From: Plasmodium malariae
Lineage: Eukaryota > Apicomplexa > Aconoidasida > Haemosporida > Plasmodiidae
NCBI RefSeq assembly: GCF_900090045.1
Contig: NC_041778.1
Span: forward strand, 898,501 to 962,500
DNA: 64,000 nucleotides
Direction of reading: 5' to 3'
Shown here: positions 56,847-64,000 of the stretch, piece after piece
How the letters are laid out: every line of letters begins with the position of its first letter
Numbering within the stretch: position 1 is the first letter of the stretch
The notes under the pieces: model-generated
What the model was told of the DNA's origin: nothing
The model's input: the letters and a program-made list of their open reading frames with translations, nothing else
The model's database searches: none
Program-made: the position numbers and the translations under genes

Positions 56847-57770
56847 ATGAATAACGACTCAGTTACGTGGGAAATCCTAGGTAAGGGGAGATGCTCGTTT
56901 AAGAAAAAAACAGAAACACAGATGTTTTGTTTAAATGAATATAACGTAACAGGCTTATGCACAAAAATGAATTGTCCCTTAAGTAATAGTGTATATGGTA
57001 CTGTGATATTAGATAAGGGAGAAATATACCTTTATTTAAAATGTCCAGAAAAGGCCCATCTCCCAAGTTCTTTATGGAGTAGGGTATTATTAAGTTTGAA
57101 TAGAAAAGAAGCTTTTAATGTTATATATAAAGAAATGAAATATACACATAGTATAAAACAAATTAAAAAATGCATGAAAAGGTATGTACGAATTAAAGAA
57201 ATTTTAAAAAGAAGTAGAAAATTAATTTTACATAAACAATTAAAACTAGTACCAATAAAAAAAAAGACTGAAAGAAGAGATAGAACAAGAGAAAATAAAG
57301 CATTGAAGGCTGCTAACATTTTAAATAATGTAGAAAAGGAATTACTCAATAGATTGAATAGTGGAATATATGGAAACCTGTACAAATTTTTGACTCCTAA
57401 AAAGAAGGTTAAAAATAAAGACTCTGAGCTGACTAAAATTTTTACCGAATTGGAGGAAAAACAAATCACTAGGAGGGAGGGGAAGAAGGGAAAGAAGCTC
57501 AAGCGGGTGGAGCAAGTTGAGGAAGAGGAATACGACGAAAGGGATGATGAAGAGGATAGCGAAGGGGATCATGTAGAGAATTACGAAGAAGATGATGTAG
57601 TGGATGATGAAGAGGATTATGAAGAGGATGATGTAGAGGATGATGTAGAGGATGATGTAGAGGATGACGAAGAGGTTGACGAAGAGTATTATGAAGAGGA
57701 TGACGAGGAGAACAGCGTATGTAAATCTAGCGCAAGTGATGAATATGAGTTAGAAGGGAAGGACAGAGGC

Positions 57771-57806
<36 letters not shown>

Positions 57807-58292
57807 TATGTAAAAGAATATGTGAATATTGATTATATAAAAAATTTACAAGAAGAAGGAAAGCTTTTCGATGATGATGAAGTGGAGGAATTGAATGCCA
57901 ACTTTACAAAGAAGAGAAACACGAGAAATAACAAACAAACGAGTAAGAAAATTAAAAAAGAAAAACTTGTCGTTTATATTGTTACGTGTAGAGCGTACAT
58001 TTTCTCTGATTGCAAACATGAGATTATGTTCATGTACCAATAAATACATACGCTTATACATATACATTTACGCGTGTAATAAAATATACATAATTATGCA
58101 TACACATAGCCGATGTGACAAACTTCGAGCATCCGTGTGCAATGCAGTTTTAGTCGTTTAAACATTTTAACGTTTTTACGTGTTTGTTTGTTCGCGTATT
58201 CATGTATTCCCAATATATTATTTCGTTTTTCCCCGTTTTGTTTTCCCTTTGTAGGTAAAAAGAAGATTCGAATAGCATATGAGAACGATTAG
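56847..58292 (+). CDS. MAK16: MAK16, pre-60S ribosome assembly factor
   Basis: Nucleolar factor needed for large-subunit maturation. The first exon (from 56847) carries the whole conserved domain: WEILGKGRCSFKKKTETQMF, FCLNEYNVTGLCTKMNCPLS with the Cys cluster, GEIYLYLKCPEKAHLPSSLW, RSRKLILHKQLKLVPIKKK and ELLNRLNSGIYGNLYKF. It is followed by a Glu/Asp-rich stretch (about 230-300) and Lys runs. Unspliced, the frame stops at 58043 with an unrelated hydrophobic tail. A short last exon ending at 58292 reads KIRIAYEND, like the VEIEYE end of other MAK16 proteins. Its acceptor is at 58254 or 58262. The donor, near 57969-57995, is not settled. Confidence 0.93.
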
Positions 58293-59352
58293 TTATGTTA
58301 CGAGTGGGAAAAAAAGAAAAAGAAAAAAATAAGATGATCAAAAGCGAAAGGACGAATAAAAAATAAATGGAAATAGACAAATAAATATAAGGAATGAATT
58401 TAAATATATTTTAACAGACTTGATAATGCAAGGATACACTGAAAATTATCTTTTCCGGCATATTCACCAGTAAATTTATGTCGAATGGTTGTGTGTAAAT
58501 TATTTTGGTTAAATTTCAAAAATGGTGCATTTTCAAAAAAAAAAGGATAAAATAAATAAATAAATAAATAAATATATATATATTTATGAATAAATAAAAT
58601 AAAGTGAGTATAACTGGCGGAATGACAAAATTGTGACAAAAAAATTTATATGAATGTTACGTTTTAAAAATGTGCCTTTGTAAAAAAAATGGTATAATTT
58701 CTAATTGACTGCAATATGACTGATATATACATGTGTATGTATATATATATATTTTTATGTTTCTTTGCATATTTGACTTCATGTATTATGCGTATTTTTT
58801 GGGTTTACATAACTTTTTTGAAAGGAGCGTGTTATTTGTTTCATTGTTTCACTGTTTCACTGTTTCATTATTGTATTGTATTGTATTGTTTGTTTGTTTG
58901 TTTTTTTTTTTTTTTTTTTTTTTTTTCACGTTCTTGCAGCTATTGCGATTTATGGCTATTTCTGGAGCATGTGTGACTGTTACAGCAATAACTACTATTG
59001 TGTATACCACTGTATATACTACTACAGATACTACTTCAAATACTGCTTCATATACTACTGCAGATACTATTGCAGTTACTATTGCAATTACCATTCCATT
59101 CACTGTTTCTGCTCTCATCATTCCTGTTACAGTTACCATTTTAGTACGTATAACAGAACTTTGAATATTCCATGTCCACATATTTCAATAAATTTACCAT
59201 TCTTGAAAAAAGTTTGTTAAGCTGTGATACATTTTTATTTCTTCCAAGTTAATCCTGTGCAATTTTAGGTCGAGGGAATTTCAATTTGGCGTTTCGAGGT
59301 GGCTTTACGTTTCCTTGGTATGTCTGCACATATATATGTGAACGTGGGCAAA
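58293..59352. other. Convergent intergenic region
   Basis: Lies between MAK16 (+) and the RFC3-like gene (-). Has a T tract at 58903-58926 and imperfect actattgcagatactact units at about 58985-59110, which make a Thr/Val-rich frame on both strands. No gene seen. Confidence 0.6.
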
Positions 59353-60984
59353 CTATGTAGGCTGTGAGCTTAGGCTAATGCTGAAATCATCAATATCCTC
59401 AGGGGTAAGGACATTTTGATTTAACGTGTTCATGTATTTCTTTTCTAAAAGTATTATTTTTGAAGTTAGATTTTCTAATGAACATATGTGGTTATCATGC
59501 ATGGTACAATAGTAGCTGTGTTCAGAGAAGACAGAATAAATTTCTTTTTTGTAATTGTCGTCATCTTTATGAAATGTGGTTAACTGTTTACAAAAGATAC
59601 TTAAAAAGGTATCGAGATCAAAATTATACGTATATAATATAGTATATAATACGTTTCTAATTAAAAAGAAACAATTATTAGAAATAGTGCATTTATGTAT
59701 TATGCTTATTAATTTTTTAATATTTGTATTTAGAATTAATTTTATAATTTTATTTATATCTGGAAAATTATTTATTTGGATAAAATAAATTACAGTTAGT
59801 ATTAGTGTTAAGTCATAATTACAAGTATTTACAACGTTAAGAATATAATCTCTCTTGCTAATATCAGTGGTATCAATTTTATATTTTTTTTGTACTATAT
59901 TTAAAATATGATTATTAAATAATTGTTTATTTGGACTTGGAATTCTAATATATAAACAGTTATTTATAAAGATATCGTCAAAATATACAGGACTATGTAT
60001 AAATACTAAGTTTTTATTTTTTACAGCTTTATTCATAAATATTTTTCTGTATTGTTTATTTAAAAAATGAAAGGATTCTAAAATGAAAATTTTAAAAGAA
60101 TTTGGTTTGTTACAAGTTAGTATATCTTTAAACAATTCATTTATGCCATTTATGTCTTGATCTTTTAACTGGGAACAGATAATATGCGTGATATTTTTAT
60201 TACTGTAGAGTATAAAATCTTTGTTACTGCTTGAAGTGGCAGTAGTACTACATGCACCATTAATACCGCTATTGCCGCTTGCAGTAGCAGTAGTACTACT
60301 ACTACTACCATTGTTCATATTTGTATTAATGTTTGTGTTAATATTCATGTTCGTGTTAATATTCATGTTCGTGTTAATATTCATGTTCGTGTTAATATTC
60401 GTGTTTGTGTTAATGTTCGCGTTAATATTCGTGTTTGCGTTTGCTGTACTGTTTTCGTTTACAAAAAGGGCATCGTTAAATAAGTTTATTTTAAATATGA
60501 CATAATAAATAATTATTACTATATTAAATCCTCCGAAAAAAAAAAATATATTAATTACCGGAATGTCCTTCTCTTTAGCTGAGAAGTTATATTCATTTGT
60601 ACCCTCCATATTTCCACCTACATTGTGTATATTTATTGGATCCCTTTTAATTACTTTAAAGTAGTTTTTAATGCTATTATAGTTGCTTTCATTTCCCCTA
60701 TCCTTCTTTTTAGTATTGTTATTACTTCTTCTGTTGTTATTGCTGCTACTATTGTTATTGCTGCTGCTATTGTTATTGCTGCTGCTATTGTTATTGCTGC
60801 TGCTCTTGTTATTATTTTTTTGTTTTTTAGGTACATATTTTTTTTTTGCCTCTATTTCTTCACTTACACCTTTGTAGTTTTTTCTGATATATTCTATGAC
60901 GTTCCATATTTGGGTATATGCTTCTTTATTACATTTTTCTAGTATAGTCTCTATTTCTTCGAATACATTTAAGTAAAAATTCAT
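59353..60984 (-). CDS. RFC3-like clamp-loader family protein with degraded ATPase motifs
   Basis: 543 residues. The C-terminal two thirds follows the replication factor C subunit 3/clamp loader pattern: FKIFILESFHFLNKQYRKIF at the Walker B region, LVFIHSPVYFDDIFINNCLY at the sensor and SRC region, YIRIPSPN matching the VRVPAPS block, and the helical collar ending EHSYYCTMHD ... LENLTSKIILLEKKYM, like RFC3's AYYEHRLQLG...LEAFVAKFMALYKKF. Where the P-loop should be (about 150) the sequence is FFFFGGFNIVIIIY, without GxxGxGK[ST]. The Walker B acids and the SRC arginine are also missing. N-terminal 145 residues and SSNNN and NTNMNI repeats are lineage-specific. It is probably a non-catalytic clamp-loader paralogue. 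The canonical RFC3 should be elsewhere in the genome. Confidence 0.68.
   Translation of the reverse strand: MNFYLNVFEEIETILEKCNKEAYTQIWNVIEYIRKNYKGVSEEIEAKKKYVPKKQKNNNKSSSNNNSSSNNNSSSNNNSSSNNNRRSNNNTKKKDRGNESNYNSIKNYFKVIKRDPINIHNVGGNMEGTNEYNFSAKEKDIPVINIFFFFGGFNIVIIIYYVIFKINLFNDALFVNENSTANANTNINANINTNTNINTNMNINTNMNINTNMNINTNINTNMNNGSSSSTTATASGNSGINGACSTTATSSSNKDFILYSNKNITHIICSQLKDQDINGINELFKDILTCNKPNSFKIFILESFHFLNKQYRKIFMNKAVKNKNLVFIHSPVYFDDIFINNCLYIRIPSPNKQLFNNHILNIVQKKYKIDTTDISKRDYILNVVNTCNYDLTLILTVIYFIQINNFPDINKIIKLILNTNIKKLISIIHKCTISNNCFFLIRNVLYTILYTYNFDLDTFLSIFCKQLTTFHKDDDNYKKEIYSVFSEHSYYCTMHDNHICSLENLTSKIILLEKKYMNTLNQNVLTPEDIDDFSISLSSQPT
60313..60438 (-). repeat. 18-bp coding repeat (NTNMNI) in the RFC3-like gene
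   Basis: On the coding strand, units like aacacgaacatgaatatt are repeated about seven times and give an Asn/Thr/Met tract. The neighbouring array at about 60735-60805 encodes SSNNN. Confidence 0.9.
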
Positions 60985-61356
60985 TTGTGAAATATAGATG
61001 TTCTATTTTATGGATGACTCTTTTCTTACCATTACCTTATCCTGAATAGACGGAAGAGCGTGAAATGGGTACAAATAAAAGAAAATAAAAAAAAAGGAAA
61101 AAAAAGAGGAAAAAATAAGAAAAAAAAAAAAAAAGTTAAACGAATAGGAACATTTAGGGTTTCATTTTTTTTTTTTTTTTTTTATTAGAAAATGTGTCAA
61201 AGTTTTAATAGTTTTTTTGCAGCTTTCGGAATCTGTCATTATCGCTATTCCAGTTAATACTACTATTAATATTGCTGCTGCGATATGTATTAATATTACT
61301 TTTTTTATTTATTTATTTTTTTTTTTTTTGTAATTTTATTATACTACACACTTTTT

Positions 61357-61399
<43 letters not shown>

Positions 61400-62978
61400 C
61401 CAGTTAAGTGTGTCAAGTAGAACGGTAATTCAAATATCTTTCGCTAATTATTATTTTCTTTATTTGCATTTTTACTTACTGGGCTAAACATTTTAATTGC
61501 TTTTCAAATTATTTCATCCATAATAGGTATTGAAATGATAAGTAAACGAAAAAAAAATTTTTAACGTAAAAACAAGTAAAGTGAGCCTTTAGCGCGTCAC
61601 ATATATGTATGTGTATGTATTATATATATACCCATGTGTGTATGTATATATATATATATATATATATGTCCATATATGTATATAATACAGATTATTTTTT
61701 TTTAATTATTTTTCAAAATCTTGGTGATTTCATTTTGTGGAGACTGTCCTAATGTCAACACATGCGTGTGTACACCTTATTATTTTGTTAGCAGTTGCTT
61801 GTAACTTCGTAATAGGAACATGGTGAACATATGTACGTGTTTGTAGATACAGATATGTATATATGTGGCCGTGGGTATATGTATGTGTTTATGTATATAT
61901 ATGTGTAAAGACATAAGTATCTCCTTTAAAATATTGCTAAAAAGGCTAAAATGCTAAAAGGTTAAAATGCTAAAAGGCTAAAAGGTACGGAAGAAAAAGC
62001 ACGATTTGATGTTAAGGGAGCTCTATAATATTACAAATTAACGGAAGCACTTAAGAACACGATACAGACAAAAAATAAAAAATATTCTCCGTTCATGCAT
62101 CAATTTACAAAAATATAGTAATACAATAATATAATGATATAATAATAGAATAATTTAACAATACAGTAACATAATATAATAATAGAATAATATTATAATA
62201 CAGTAATAGAATAATACAATAATATAGTAAAAGAATAATGTAATAGTATATTTTGTTAATTTTTCGCATAAAATTAATTCTTGGCACCCTCCACCATTGC
62301 AAGAAAAAAAAAAAAAAAAAGATAAAAAGAAAAAACAAGACTATTCTTTTAGCATGATTATTATAAGCATCCACTGATGTTCCTCTTTATTCAGCTCGTC
62401 CATTTTTACAGCACAGCTTATACATGTACCAGTGATGACACATTTTTGGTGTGTTTTAAGGTGATATATGTAAAAGTTTTTCTTTTTAAAAAGGAAAAAA
62501 AGTAGGTAATTATTTTTATAACATACACTATTAAATGGGTGTTTAAATATATATGCATATATACATGAGTTAATTTATTCTGAACGTGATAAATTTTGCG
62601 AGTGCCTGTTTTTTTTTTTTTTTTTTTTTTTTTTGTTCCCTTACCATAGTTCAAGCCTCAGTAACAGTAAGTAATTGCATTCATATTATTGTAAAATTCA
62701 GTTAAGTCAAACTTGGTAATATATGATATCTGTGTATGTATTTTTTATAATTCTATAAAATTTTGTATTGCAATATTAGTAGAGCAAATGACAGCTCAAA
62801 TCGTTTTGTTATTGATTTTCTAAATAGAAAGATAAAAAGAGAATACCAATAGTTCCTCGTGAAACGTAAAAAATTAAAATTAAAATTGAAATTAAAAACC
62901 TTTATTTCTATAAAACACAGGAGAGAAGAAATGAAAAAAGCTGGAGTGTCAAATATATGTAAAATGACCTGTTATAAG

Positions 62979-63010
<32 letters not shown>

Positions 63011-63282
63011 CATGAATATTTTTGATAAAAGGACAAAAAGAGCTCTTGTCGCCTTGTAAAAGCGCTAAAAAAGATAAAGCCGTGAAAAAAGTTTGAAATA
63101 AAAAATTGTAATATATACTTTCTTTGCATCGTAAAAATATACATGAACATTTGTAAGTATGTTTAATATACAATATTTAAATATTTAAAAATTTTAAAAT
63201 TGTAAGGCGTACATGACATCATACTTCATTGTAAATAAATAATTCAAAATTTAAAAAGTTCAGCAACAAATATAATAATAAT
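60985..63282. other. 2.3-kb intergenic region between the RFC3-like gene and the tRNA
   Basis: T tracts at 61167-61183 and a very long one at about 61359-61396, (TA)n near 61647-61668, taatataataatacaat repeats at about 62105-62235 and (TA)n at 62981-63006. Two weak minus-strand gene signals (61399-61491 and 62341-62660) are reported separately. Confidence 0.55.
62341..62661 (-). CDS. Candidate small spliced gene
   Basis: 62341-62481 is open for 46 codons plus TAG behind an acceptor-like TTAAAAAG and reads HLKTHQKCVITGTCISCAVK then MDELNKEEHQWMLIIIMLKE, unlike the repeat-derived frames nearby. About 160 bp upstream, an ATG at 62643-62645 is followed directly by a strong donor (ATG|GTAAGG). 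Joining the two would give a 47-residue protein whose first exon contributes only the start Met. I do not recognise it, and the internal Met of the second segment could also be the start. Confidence 0.25.
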
Positions 63283-63354
63283 AGGTTCTGCTGGGATTTG
63301 AACCCAGGTTTGCAGAGTCAGAGTCTGCAGTGCTAACCACTACACTACAGAACC
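63283..63354 (-). tRNA. tRNA-Gln (anticodon CUG)
   Basis: 72 nt on the minus strand, without intron. The acceptor stem pairs GGTTCTG with CAGAACC. The anticodon arm is GCAGA-CTCTGAC-TCTGC with loop CTCTGAC, so the anticodon is CTG and reads CAG (Gln). The T arm is CTGGGTTCAAATCCCAG, with the TTCAAAT loop. The discriminator base is T and CCA is not encoded. The T run expected for RNA polymerase III termination is not obvious directly downstream; the nearest ones are in the poly-T/AT-rich flank. Confidence 0.95.
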
Positions 63355-64000
63355 TAATTGGTATTACTTATATATACATATATATATATATGCTTTAAAA
63401 AAAAAAAAAAAATAATTTATATATTTGTTTTCATATGTCCGTTTTGAAATTAATGCTCACTGATTTTGCCTTAAATTTAGTCAATTTTTTTAAGTTCTTA
63501 AATTGAGCCCTTGCTTTTTAGGATATATATGAGTGTATTTACACAATTATTGAAAAGGAAAAGATGTACGTAATATACGTTCATAAATATGAGTGCTGCT
63601 TGTACGTATATTTGTATTTTATTTGTATTTTATTTTATTTTATTTTTTCACTCATGAACACGTATAAATATTCAATTTTTATCATAACTCTATGTCACTA
63701 TTTTTTTATCGTAAATGTGTAGCACTTAAATCATAATAACTATTTGGAATTTTTTTTTTTTTTTCCATAAATGCTAATACTACATTAATATTTAGCATAT
63801 TATATTGTAGGCTTAATTATATAAACAAATAACATTTCAAAAATAGTTGTACATTTTTCAAATTCCATTTTTTTTATTATTAGAGTATTTCCTCGGAAGA
63901 TGCACATGTACTTATATTGTGTGTGATAGGAAATATTCAATTATTTTATTCACATGAATGTAGCATCAGGGTTGACATTGTGCACTTGTCATAACCCTGA
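63355..64000. other. AT-rich end of the window
   Basis: Upstream flank of the tRNA, running to the end of the window. Contains (TA)n at about 63370-63390, A and T tracts and attttatttt repeats near 63610-63645. No open frame or RNA gene is supported. Confidence 0.6.

Noticed and set aside
58985..59181. Thr/Val-rich frame near the RFC3-like gene end
   Set aside because: Imperfect actattgcagat repeat open on both strands; no start or family pattern.

Overview
The window is AT-rich nuclear DNA from a malaria parasite (Plasmodium). Signs of this are long dA:dT tracts, (TA)n and minisatellite-rich intergenic DNA, proteins with long low-complexity insertions, short phase-matched introns, and a hexose transporter nearly identical in its core to PfHT1. 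From memory, not from a search, the gene order matches the chromosome 2 block of P. falciparum that carries the hexose transporter, aspartate aminotransferase and UbiE/COQ5. I cannot name the species. No subtelomeric multigene family, mobile element, CRISPR array or virus is visible, so this looks like a conserved chromosome-internal core region.

Layout. 1-4.5 kb: the 3' end of an unidentified gene (frameshifted near its end) and an unidentified repeat-rich coiled-coil protein, both on +. 4.7-6.3 kb: mitochondrial COQ5 methyltransferase on -, split by one intron that separates off its presequence. 7-28 kb: six + strand genes, namely a DEDDy 3'-5' exonuclease with an S1-like tail, hexose transporter HT1, an XRN-family 5'-3' exoribonuclease with a signal peptide, aspartate aminotransferase, a four-exon LC8-type dynein light chain, and a coiled-coil protein. 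29-34 kb: a Sec66/Sec71-like translocon subunit on - (four exons) and an unresolved intron-rich candidate on -. 35-42 kb: a 2296-residue secretory protein with Sel1 repeats. 43.9-48.7 kb: a condensin kleisin candidate (CAP-H/barren) and a Pol I-type 5'-3' exonuclease with an organelle leader, both on -. 50.9-58.3 kb: an 11-exon beta-propeller-like protein and MAK16 on +, with exon-like - strand segments between them. 59.3-61 kb: an RFC3-like clamp-loader protein on - whose ATPase motifs are all degraded. 63.3 kb: tRNA-Gln(CUG) on -.

Most genes are unrelated housekeeping functions: glucose uptake, ubiquinone, amino acid and nucleotide metabolism, ER translocation and quality control, chromosome condensation, ribosome assembly. 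Three different nucleases, two with secretory-type leaders and one possibly organellar, lie within 42 kb. Several genes (dynein light chain, Sec66-like, the 11-exon gene, the COQ5 leader and probably the MAK16 C-terminus) appear only after splicing by hand. All splice sites here are read by eye and untested.
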